Shown here piece after piece: positions 48,470-58,073 of a stretch of DNA of 64,000 nucleotides. The notes under the pieces are model-generated. The model did no database searches. It saw only the letters and a program-made list of their open reading frames with translations, and was not told where the DNA came from. The stretch is taken from positions 138,928,096-138,992,095 of the forward strand of contig CM065802.1 in assembly GCA_033398695.1 (NCBI GenBank). The letters are read 5' to 3'. The stretch's first letter is position 1, and every line of letters starts with the position of its first letter. The stretch comes from Orobanche coerulescens. Lineage: Eukaryota > Streptophyta > Magnoliopsida > Lamiales > Orobanchaceae. The translations under genes were made by a program, and so were the position numbers.

Positions 48470-49290
48470 ATGACAATGAATCCACTCGCAATTCTACTCG
48501 AAAAGAACACCTTAATGGGACCTAACTTTGTGGATTGGCTCCGCTATCTCGATGATTGTCCTCGATAGAGGCACCGGGATACGCCTTGGAGACGGACATT
48601 CCCGCGCCTCCCGTGCGGACCCGAGCGAGCCAATCAGGGAAGAGATTGAAAACCACGAAAAGTGGGTTAAGGATGACATGAAAGTCCGTGCTTATATGAT
48701 GGCTTCCATGTCTAATGAGCTTCAGAGAGCTCATGAGAAAATGACTTCGCAGGCATTCTATCTCACTTAACCGAACTTTATGGTGAGCACAGCAGAATCG
48801 CTAGATATGAGATATCCAAGCAATCGCTCGGTGCAAGGATGAAGGAAGGTGAGAAGGTTGGGGAACACGTCCTCAAAATGATATCCATGATCGAGAGATT
48901 GGAGGCTCTTGATTTTAAAATGGATACTTCTCTCCAAACCAACCTTATTCTTCGCCTCTCCTCGATTCCTTCTCACGCTTTGTTATGAATTTCAACCGCA
49001 ATGAGATTTCATGTAATTTAGCCGGGCTAATGAACAAACTTGTGACCGCCGCCTCGATGAAGACTCATGATGAAGGAGTCTGCTCTTGTGATTTCTTCTG
49101 GACCTCGGAGGTCTAAGAATAAGAAGAAAAAGACCAAGAAGCGGACTGGACCGCAAGCTAAGGACCTTAAAGGAAAGGGCAAGGCCCCGATGGTTCCGAA
49201 GAACAAGAAGAAGAAGGATGCTTGTCTCAAGTGCGGTGAGCTGGGCCACTGGGCTAGAGACTGTCCAATTCTTCATGGCACTTCAGGTAC
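48470..49290 (+). pseudogene. copia Gag of the Angela-like element
   Basis: The start is ATGACAATGAATCC; the product opens with NPLAILLEKNTLMGPNFVDW, the usual opening of copia Gag in this group. Frameshifts occur near 48540 and 48770. Further pieces are VKDDMKVRAYMMASMSNELQRAHEKM, MKEGEKVGEHVLKMISMIE, and a lysine-rich part followed by a zinc knuckle CLKCGELGHWARDC (49222-49263) with all four metal ligands present. Gag would form particles and bind RNA. The start was chosen by similarity of the opening; an ATG two codons later is also possible. Confidence 0.75.
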
Positions 49291-50862
49291 AGAACTTTTA
49301 GTTTTGGAAACAAATTGTTCTGCTACTGTATTTTCTACTTCCTGGATACTGGATTCTGGTGCTAGTTCTCATATTTGTACCGTGAATCAGGATCTGGAAC
49401 AAAGTAGGAAGCTTGGAGCTGGAGAAGTTGTGATCACAGTCGGAAGCGGGCATAGTGTCGAGGCGACCGACATAGGATCACTTCTTTTGGGTTTAGAATC
49501 CGGCTTTGTTTTGACTTTAGAAGATGTACTTGTTTTTCCCAAGGGGCACAAAACATTGCATCCATTCCGGTCATGGACCGAAAAGGCTTTTCATTTTTCA
49601 TTAGGTGATGGTTCCTGCAAAATTTATTTTAGAAATAAACTAGTGGGTACTGCTACATTGTTGAATGGATTGTATCATCTAATCTCAACAACAAAGTAGT
49701 TGTGAATACTATGACTAGAAAACGTGGTAGGGATGAAACCAATCAAGTTTTGAAATGGCATCTTAGACTTGGTCATGTTGGTCAGACCAAGGTTTACAAA
49801 ATGGAAAAAGATGGACTTATGGGTCCATTGGGATCGGATCCCTTTCCTACTTGTGAATCTTGCCTTAAAGGCAAAATGACTAAGTCCCCCTTCACAAGGA
49901 CTTTTGAAAGAGCCGCTGATAAACTGGGATTAATCCATACTGACATTTGTGGTGCTTTGGAAGCAGCACGTAACGGATATCAATATTTCATTACGTTTAC
50001 AGATGATCATACTAGGTATGGTTATGTATACTTAATGAAACATGAATCCGAGGCTTTTGAGAAATTCCAGGAATTCAAGACCCTAGTCGAGAAACAAACT
50101 AGTAATCATATCAAAGCACTTCGGTCGGACCGAGGTGGCGAGTATATGAGTATGGAGTTTGACGAGTTCCTTTAGGAACATGGAATAGTTTCACAACTAA
50201 CACCTCCAGGTACTCCTCAGTTAAATGGTGTGTCAGAAAGAAGGAACTGAACCTTGTTAAACATGGTTCGTTCCATGCTGGGCTACACTGACTTACCAAT
50301 TTACCTGTGGGGGTATGCACTCCTGACTGCCACGTGTATCTTGAACAGATGTCCTTCCAAATCCATTCCTAAAACTCCACATGAGATGTGGGAGGGTAGG
50401 AAACCAAGTCTTAATCACATTAGGATTTGGGGATGTCCCGCTTATGTCAAGAAGACTAAGGTGGAGAAGTTGGAAGCTAGGTCCGCAAAGGGACGTTTCA
50501 TTGGATTCCCATCTGGGACGATGGGATATCTATTCTACATGCCCAAAGATCGAAAGATCGTTATTGCTTTACAAGCACACTTCCTGGAAGATGAGTTCAT
50601 TCAGGAAGGCAGAGCACGTAGAAATATTTCTTTAGAAGAATACAATGAAACTCCTCATGAGACACCTGTGCAAGAATTTGGAACCGAACCTTCTGTAACA
50701 CAAATACAACCACCTCGTAGGTCTAGTAGGGTGTCTCAATTACCTGAGAGGTATAGTTTTATGCACTTGGAGGTACTGGGTTTCTACGAGGTTCCAGGTG
50801 ATAAACAAGAGACCGACCCGCGACCTAATGACCTAGCAATGGTGGATGTAGACTCCATGTAA
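49291..50862 (+). pseudogene. copia protease and integrase of the Angela-like element
   Basis: The protease shows STSWILDSGASSHIC (catalytic DSGA) near 49350. After a stop at 49697-49699 the pre-integrase zinc region reads HLRLGHVGQTKV, then CESCLKGKM. The integrase core has D in LIHTDICGALE, D in ALRSDRGGEYMS and E in PQLNGVSERRN, with a stop at 50173-50175 and another just after SERRN. The C-terminal part includes WGYALLTATCILNRCPSKS, WGCPAYV, KGRFIGFPSG and PRRSSRVSQLPERY, ending at 50862 with a stop. Motifs are complete; only single stops spoil the frame. Confidence 0.9.
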
Positions 50863-51900
50863 TAGACTATAGCAGTCTTCATGTAGTTGGGACCTTCGTT
50901 TTGATGAGGCAGTCAAAGAGTTTGACTTCATGCAAAATAAAGAGGAACCTTGTGTATACAAGAGGGTTAGTGGGAGCTATATCGCATTCTTAGAACTATG
51001 TGTAGATGACATTCTATTAATAGGAAATGATGTGGGAATGCTCAGTTCTGTGAAAGCTTGGCTTTTGAGTAATTTCTCCATGAAAGACTTGGGAGAAGAT
51101 ACCTATATTCTTGGTATTCGACTCTACCGGGATAGAGCGAAGAGAACAATAGGTCTTTCCCAAGCCCTCTATATAGATAAAATCTTAAAGCAATTTAAGA
51201 TGGTTGATTCTAAAAGAGGGTTCCTACCGATGCGACATGGAATAAAACTCTCCTTGAAGATGTGTCCTCAAAGTGAGGAACAACGGAAGGAAATGAGTAA
51301 TATACCATATTCTTCGGCCATGGGTAGCCTTATGTATGCTATATTGTGTACGAGACCTGACATTGCGCATGCTGTAAGCGTGGTGAGTAGGTTTCAGGCA
51401 AACCCAGGCAGGGAACATTAGACTACCGTAAAGAATGCTCTCAAGTACTTTAGAAGGACTAGAGATATGGTTCTTATATATGGCGGTGGAGAACTGAATG
51501 TGATGGGATTCACTGTATTGAACTTCCAAGGACAGAAAGACGATTCTATGTCTACTTCTGGCTACATTTACTCTTAATGGAGGAGCAGTATCTTGGCATA
51601 GTGCCAAGTATAGCGCGACTGCTTATTCCACCTGTTAGGCTGAGTATAAAGCGGCCTCGGGGGCCTCAAAAGGACGGACTTAGAAGTTACTGGGTAAACT
51701 TCACATGACACCTTGTGCTGCACTGCCAGAGTGGTAGTACAGGCCTAGGAGCCGAGGTTTCATAATAGTACCAAACATATTGAGAGAGAGTATCATATCG
51801 GGAGAGAATTTTTTCGCAAAGATATACATTGTCCGCATAGAGTAGAGTCACCGACTACGTTGCCGATCCACTGACTAAGCCACTTTCTCGATTAGCTTAA
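50863..51900 (+). pseudogene. copia reverse transcriptase (C-terminal half) and RNase H
   Basis: Text starts with WDLRFDEAV-like codons and MQNKEEPCVYKRVSG; the palm motif reads LCVDDILLIGND (a YVDD box with C for Y). Then come FSMKDLGEDTYILGI, GLSQALYIDKIL, PYSSAMGSLMYA and RPDIAHAV. After a stop at 51419-51421 the RNase H is readable only in pieces (LKYFRRTRDM, STSGYIYS, KHIEREYHI). The fingers and first half of the palm, including the first catalytic aspartate (QMDVKTAFLNG in relatives), are missing: a deletion of some 200 codons with its junction near 50865-50890. Confidence 0.85.
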
Positions 51901-51953
51901 GAGCGTCATCCGGAGAACATGGGTATTAGATACCATAGTGTGTGGCATTGAGT

Positions 51954-51966
51954 GCAAGTGGGAGAT
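51954..51966 (+). other. polypurine tract of the Angela-like element
   Basis: GCAAGTGGGAGAT directly before the LTR start TGTTAGAGTATG. This is the usual copia primer for plus-strand DNA. Confidence 0.8.
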
Positions 51967-53882
51967 TGTTAGAGTATGCCCTCGAATGCCACTCAGAGGA
52001 TGATGAGTGAGGGCATTGCACTTGTAATTATGTAAATCATTACTATAAGGCAATGGATGTTTCTTTATTTCTTGGCGCCATGGCATTCCTAACTCGTAAA
52101 TAAACATATAGAAACTAGTCCGTATATTTGAGAGCAAAACGTTCCACTCCTTATTGGATAAGGGGTCGCACCGAAAGGTTATAGCTCAAATACTTAATCG
52201 TCGCAAGTCGATGAAACTTGATCGGGCGTTAAGTTTATGTGAAGACTTGTATGACGTGTTCTTTGACATGGAGAGTGCCTCGAACACTAATGGTTAGTGG
52301 GAGCACACGTTATAGGTATGCTAATTGGATTAGTATACTCGAACCGACTCACCCTCGATTCGTCACACTGATTTCACTCGGACACCAATGACGGAATCGA
52401 AAGGTTGTGATAGGTATTCGTGAACCTTCGACTTGAGGATTTAGTAGGGATGTGCTTGTGACGTCAAGATTTTCATTAGAGTAGTTCGACCCTATAAACC
52501 TAAGGCGGGGTCAACTCGACGTGCATCTTGACGGCAAGTAGCAGTCCTATCAATACCAAGATAGAATTCTTTCTCCCGTTAGTGAGCGGGTTATATGTCC
52601 TATGCGGTTATTGCGATGAGATCATAAGTCTTTGGCCAAAGCATTGAGCTAGTTGTATTAGATACACGATACTCGATGATCTCGATTTGCACTAACGCAT
52701 GCATAGCGTCAAGTACATAGGGTTTGACCGATCGTGACTCTATAACTTGATCGGACATTTGAAAGAAGGGTTTATACGTATACCGGTATTCACGATGAAT
52801 GGTTCTTGAATGATCCCAATCATTCGTTCTCGGTGGGTATGCAGTGTAGCCGCCAGTCGGCTAGGTGGTGCTACTACTCTTTGGTTCCTCCCATTGCCGA
52901 TCGAGACGGACCTACCGAGTCGCGCAATAGGATTGACGACGGAATGATTCAAGCTAATTCTCTCATTATGAATATTAGATATTGATATCTAATTTTGGAA
53001 CATTGGATGTTTAAATCGATTTATCGATAAATTGATTTACGCCTAATGAATTAAATAAATTAATGGGTGATTAATTTAATTCATGTATATAATTATTTCT
53101 TGGAGAAATTAATTATATTATTTTGTATTTGATATGTTTAATTAATTGGATTAATTAATCGATATAAATACATCGATACGGAATCGAGTTTATCTGTTTA
53201 GACCTCGGGAGTCCGAAACGAACCGAACTCGTCCGATTTCTAGCATGGGCCGCCCACATTCCACCCACCTTCCTTTCGACTTATGTCTCCATTCTTTAAT
53301 GTATTATTATTGTGGAGGTGGGGTTAGATTCCCACATGCATGAGTTGTTAAAGGTAGTGGGGAGTTGAATAAATAAAGAAGGATGACAATCACTTACAAA
53401 GACAAGCTTCCATACGTGAAAGTGAAACAGAGAGAGAATATTATTCTTCTCAAGTCTTCATCATCTTCTTCATTTTTATTCTTGAGTTCTCTTGGAGAAA
53501 ATTCAAGATATATTGAGAGATATAAATTAAAACACTTAGAGTGTTATAATCAAAGCTTCATCACTAGATTCTAGCCGTAACCTTAGAGGTTAATCGAGTG
53601 TTGTCATTCCGTTCGTTTCTCCGGCGCGTGACAAGTAGAGACGCGGTTTTTTCGGCGTTGGATCATCCAAGGGCTTGGAGCATTTTGGATCGTTTGGGGA
53701 ATAGCTCAAGAGAAGGAAATCCATATAATCAACGGACGACAAGGGTATGATTTCGAATCTTCCTTTGCTTATTTTATATTCGTATATGCGCAGCTCGATC
53801 GATCCTCGTAGGGATTCGGATCGAATTAATTTTCGTTTTACCGCTTCCGCTGGGCCTTCGTTTTAGGCACCGAATCCCAACA
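51967..53882 (+). repeat. 3' LTR of the Angela-like element
   Basis: 1916 bp, TGTTAGAGTATG ... CGAATCCCAACA, aligned end to end with the 5' LTR. Many differences are one- or two-base indels at GG, CTGG or CAG (for example ACATCGATG against ACATTGGATG, CACGACAGAATGG against CACGATGAATGG). TATA box at 53163. Confidence 0.9.
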
Positions 53883-53887
53883 GTTTT
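53883..53887. other. target-site duplication GTTTT, right
   Basis: Second GTTTT; family B LTR text resumes directly after it (TAGGCCTTGTGATTGTC). Confidence 0.9.
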
Positions 53888-54600
53888 TAGGCCTTGTGAT
53901 TGTCTTGTTAATTTCATTGGAGCCTCCGGGCATTGTGATTCATATTTAATCGTGTTCTGTTTTGGTTCATGTCGTGTAATTCATTGTGGTATTCTGTGAT
54001 TATGATTCGCCGTTGGGCACTTATGTTCTAACCTGTCGAACAGGTATTAATAGTATGCCGTGGGCATAGTATTTCACGAATGCTCGGTTCTTACCTTGGT
54101 TTGTGAGCATCTCGTATTATTATCATCATTATACCATTTCATTCTGCCTTTGGATGCATATCATGTTATACATGTATTTGATGTTCATTATCTGGATGAT
54201 CGACCGTGGGGGCGGAACATGTTTTCATGTTTTAGGTGCTTGCGAGGAGAGAGTTGAGGCACAGGGGCATGACGATGGCGACGAGGCATACGAGCGATAC
54301 TAGTCCGAGTTGTTCATTGTTGGTCAGCCAGTTGGAGTGTACTCCAGTCTTGTCAGTTATTGTCGTGTTGTATTACCCAATGCATGTTCGTGGATGCTGT
54401 TGTATTTCATTTTGGCCATGTTGGCCACTTTTGTCGTTGAAATTCCTTATCGGAATATTGTGTCGGATATCATGGTAGGGACTATGATTTTCCCTTGTTG
54501 TTTAATTTAATGTATTTTAGTCATGTTCGCCTGGTGGATCTCCTGGCGTGGGGTCCACGGCACTGTAATAACCCAATAGGATTTGGGGGTGTTACAGAAA

Positions 54601-54612
54601 TGGTATCGGAGC
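54601..54612 (+). other. primer-binding site of family B, second copy
   Basis: TGGTATCGGAGC four bases after the end of the 'right' LTR. A primer site here shows that this LTR acts as a 5' LTR for the following internal part. Confidence 0.8.
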
Positions 54613-55659
54613 GCTCTGGGTTGTGAGATACCCTGAGATGTGAGTTATGTGGCTCTACCGATGCGGTAGTAGTGGGACTGTCAGGTTATGACAATCGGGA
54701 CAGTCGGGTTTTGTGAGTCATAATATTCATACGACTGCGCGAGTCATTCATTCATCGAGTCATCGTCAGTTGGGACTAGTATCGTGAGACCTCGAAGCTT
54801 CGTATGACCTGTGTAAGGACTCGATTCTCTTTATGTTCATACATTCATCATGTTATTAATTTTTCATGTTTGTTGAAATATATATGTGATATTAGTGTTA
54901 TGATTGATTCATGACTAATTGTTTTGGAGCACGCATGACTTGTGTAAGCATTAAGGATCAACTCATTCATCAGTTAATAATCCTCAATCATCATTTTGAT
55001 CTCATCACTCGCTAATTCGCTCATCACTCACCAATATCATAACTCACATAATTCATTCATCACTCGGTAAATTTATTCATCACCCACAATACCATTTCTC
55101 TTAATTCATTCATCACTCACCAATTCCTTCATCACTCGATTAATTCATTCATCACTCACCAATATCATCACTTAGATAATTCATCCATCACTCGCTTAAA
55201 TCATTCCTCACTACCAATATCATCACTCGATAATTCATTCATCACCGCTTAATTCATTCATCACTACCAATATCATCACTCACATAATTCATTCATCACT
55301 CACCAATCTCATCGTTCAGTTAATTCATTCATCACTCAGTTGATCTCATTATTCAGTTAATTCATTAATCATTCAGCCCATCTCACGGTTCAGTTGTTGA
55401 TCTTGAGGATCGAATTTTCAACCTTGTTAACTTGTTCAAGAAAATCATTTCAGGAATTTCATCAGGCAATCATGTTACCTCATTTGATGTTTCATACGAT
55501 CTTATCATACTCTGACGTAATGTCGACGATCATTTCATTAAATCATTAATGTATTCATTGTGCGAGAGCGTGTATGCTCATTATTGTCACTCTGTAACGT
55601 AATCATAATGCGATATTCATGCGGAATCTATAATCATCATGTGACTTTCCTACTTCAGT
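54613..55659 (+). other. family B leader, second copy
   Basis: Same leader as 39438-40485, with the TCATTCATCACTC-rich stretch at about 54970-55390. No gene found. Confidence 0.6.
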
Positions 55660-56449
55660 ATGGATAGAGCTGTCAGAGGACGCAGGGGAAGAGACCGCGG
55701 TGCGGGCCGGAACCCGGGATCTCGTGTGCATGCCCACACGTACGCGAGGGATATCATTAATTCATCAAATAGCGAGGCTACTCATTCATCAGCAGATAAT
55801 CAGTCGCCGTCAGGGAGTCGTACCCGAGAGGCATCTCACTTGGAAGGTGCTCGGGTTGACCCATTCATATTTGTGCAGGGCATGATGGCCCAGATGACTC
55901 AGATGATGCGGATGATGGAGACCATGCAGACCTCGATGGTTCGTGGTCCACCGCAACAGGAATTCCAGGAGCCGTTTAATGAACAGACTGGGAGAGTGAA
56001 TCAGATTGGTGGCGATATCTCTCGTCAGAGGCCGCCTACTTTTGAGGGTTCATCGGAACCAGCTGATATTGTTCATTGGCTTGAGCATTTTGATAAACTC
56101 TTCGACATGGTTCAGTGTCCGGAGGAGAGTAAAGTGGCGGTAGCGGCTTACTACTTGAGTAAGGGTGCTTATTCTTGGTGGCTTTCTGTGAAACCCACCG
56201 ATCGAGATTGTGTTTGGGGCGAATTCAAGACTCTCATGATAGAGAGGTATTATCCGGCCTCACTTCGGGAAGCCAAGTTATCAGAGGTTTTGAACCCAGA
56301 ATCCGTCGAGGACAAGGGTGTTATTGTCATTGCTGAGAAGTTTCAGGGACTACTTCAGTTTGCTTCATCAGTTATCCGTACTGAAGCGGATAAGATCAAG
56401 TATTTTAGCAAGAGGCTAAATCCGCAATTGAGGATACAGTTGTTCAACC
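55660..56449 (+). CDS. family B Gag, N-terminal two thirds, cut by a Sirevirus
   Basis: An open frame of 263 codons up to the insertion at 56450. N-terminus: MDRAVRGRRGRDRGAGRNPG, arginine- and glycine-rich. A methionine- and glutamine-rich linker follows (MMAQMTQMMRMMETMQ). The retrotransposon gag core comes next: PPTFEGSSEPADIVHWLEHF, VAAYYLSKGAYSWWLSV, WGEFKTLMIERYYP and FQGLLQF, then EADKIKYFSKRLNP. The zinc knuckles present in the first copy would follow but are cut off. The same start in both copies, just after ATGTGACTTTCCTACTTC, supports 55660. It would form the particle; here it is a fragment, though its frame is intact. Confidence 0.85.
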
Positions 56450-57584
56450 TGTTGGCCACTTAAGTATACTGGATACAGTTTGGGAAATCGTTTAAACAAC
56501 AAACTGTATGGAATCTAAATCTGAGTGCGTAGCGGAAGTCTTGGATACAGTTAGTTGCCGTGGATACAGCAACGACGTATTAGGTGTATACTTAATATAT
56601 CACAGTTATTTCAAATAAGAAAAGCGTAAGGTAAATGACACATAATTTAAGTGGTTCGAGGTAAACCCTCTACGTCCACCGGTCCTCCACACAGAGTAAA
56701 AGTTTATTATATAATTATCTGCGTACACAACTACGTAATTATAAACAAACCTATCCTTGTATCGCTTTCACAGATTGATACAAAGAATATCACTTTCAAC
56801 CGCTCACACAAATTGGTTAAAGCTTCCTTCTTGACTAGCTTCTTCACACACGCCCAAAGCTTCGTCCTTATTCGTCCCACACAGTCGAATAACTTGTTGA
56901 GTTCACACAGAGCTCGGTTTTTACACGAGGTAAAAGGTTAGGTAACTGTAAGAACAAAGACTTTGAATATCAAGATCCGATGATAGTTGTTCTTGATGTT
57001 TGAGCACCGTATATCTCTTACGTTTTAACTTGCGATATGCTTTGGAGATATGTTTGCTCGGATGATAACTTGATAGCTTTGAGAGTTACTTTGATTCGTA
57101 ATTGGTGTAATCGATCTTCAATGTCTTCAAGGATATATATAGCCTCGAAGAAAGTATCCGTTGAGATGTCCGTTTGAATAAGATTTCCTTCAACGGAATA
57201 TGACATGATCCGGATTTCGCGGGATTCTCAAGATTCGAAGACCGATGTATTTAAATACTTTTCCTTGAGTATTTAAATACTTCTTTGTTCAACGGAACTT
57301 GACTTGTGTTCTTCTTTGTCCTTTTGTGAACTGTATGGAAGGAGACTGTATTTAGGGCATCTAGACAGTTTTCCATACTTGATCTATTACAAGTCTTCTT
57401 GTCAGATCGACGAGCTTCACTTATGCTTATTCGAGTGGTCTTCGATACATGATAAATCCTTGAATCCTCGATACGCTTCTTTATCGTATTTGGCATATAT
57501 GTCAAAACCTTCTCAATAACAAATAACAATCGATACAGGATCGGGTATCCTACCAATCGATACAGGTGTTTGTTTTTCCTAACA
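56450..57584 (-). repeat. 3' LTR of the minus-strand Sirevirus
   Basis: 1135 bp; minus strand TGTTAGGAAAAACA ... GTGGCCAACA. The left edge is fixed by where family B gag breaks off compared with 41250, the right edge by the polypurine tract GTCAAAAAGGGAAAT. No gene inside; the frame at 57251-57661 crosses the LTR edge and is not called. Confidence 0.8.
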
Positions 57585-58073
57585 ATTTCCCTTTTTGACA
57601 ATTTGCCAAGACTTAACTTAAACTCTTCGAGTCTTGTTGATGATACCAAAACCTTACTCAAGAAGCAATCTTCTTCGATGACTCTTGCATTTCTTGGTCT
57701 CTTGTCAATAGGTCGACTTAGTGACTTAGTCTACAATAATGAATCGCCGCAGCATGTTCGATACGCTTTGAGATTTATTACAACTTAAGCCTATGATTGG
57801 CGCAGCACAATCTTACAATGTATTCTAAGTTTACAATCGAAACTATGAACTGTTCGTAGACTAGTTCGTACAACTTAATTTTTCAATCAAGTTTATCTAA
57901 CTTGAGATTCCTATCAAACAATTTTAAATAATCATACTTTAACACAGTAGATTACGAGTTGTAATCTTTCAAGACAATCAAACTGTTTTATTGATATTCA
58001 AAAAGATTGAGTACAAAGTTTGTGTTGAATAGAAATTACAAAAAAAAAACTAATATACATAAATTTTAGCTTT
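57585..58073 (-). other. polypurine tract and 3' untranslated part of the minus-strand Sirevirus
   Basis: The polypurine tract CAAAAAGGGAAAT lies at about 57597-57585. Upstream of it (minus strand) is GGTTTTGGTATCATCAACAAG, a phrase commonly seen before copia polypurine tracts. The rest, to 58073, is AT-rich without a gene. Confidence 0.6.

Larger units (their letters stand above)
44634..53882 (+). mobile_element. complete Angela/Tork-like Ty1/copia element
   Basis: 9249 bp: 5' LTR 44634-46559, primer site, GC-rich leader, gag-pol (48470-51900, broken), polypurine tract, 3' LTR 51967-53882. It is flanked by GTTTT duplications. The LTR start TGTTAG..TATGCCCT and the Gag/Pol text point to the Angela/Tork group of copia. 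The reverse transcriptase lacks its N-terminal half, so this copy could not move by itself. It lies within a family B LTR and is therefore younger than it. Confidence 0.9.
42424..54596 (+). repeat. family B LTR, second copy, split by a copia element
   Basis: The LTR parts are 42424-44633 and 53888-54596; together they align with 36498-39421. The break is in GTGGTTTT|AGGCC. A GC-rich block lies at about 42790-43080, and the LTR end GGGGGTGTTACA at 54596. Differences from the first copy are mostly short indels at CAG/CTG or GG. Confidence 0.9.
36498..56449 (+). mobile_element. family B gypsy element: LTR, internal, LTR, internal (gag only)
   Basis: LTR 36498-39421, internal 39422-42423 (gag, no pol), LTR 42424-54596 (interrupted by a copia element), then a second internal part with gag from 54597 to 56449, where a Sirevirus LTR begins. 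Both LTRs end GGGGGTGTTACA and are followed by the same primer-binding site. A second primer site and gag after the 'right' LTR mean this is not a simple element but a tandem, probably from unequal exchange between LTRs. The five bases before 36498 are AGCAG; the partner lies outside or is lost. Confidence 0.8.

Noticed and set aside
44634..53882. Treating all frameshifts in the Angela-like element as true mutations
   Set aside because: Many indels coincide with CAG, CTGG and GG contexts that differ between its own two LTRs; base-calling error is a serious alternative. The missing front half of the reverse transcriptase is too large to be explained that way.
57251..57661. 136-codon minus-strand frame
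   Set aside because: It runs across the polypurine tract and the LTR edge, so it cannot be one ancestral gene.
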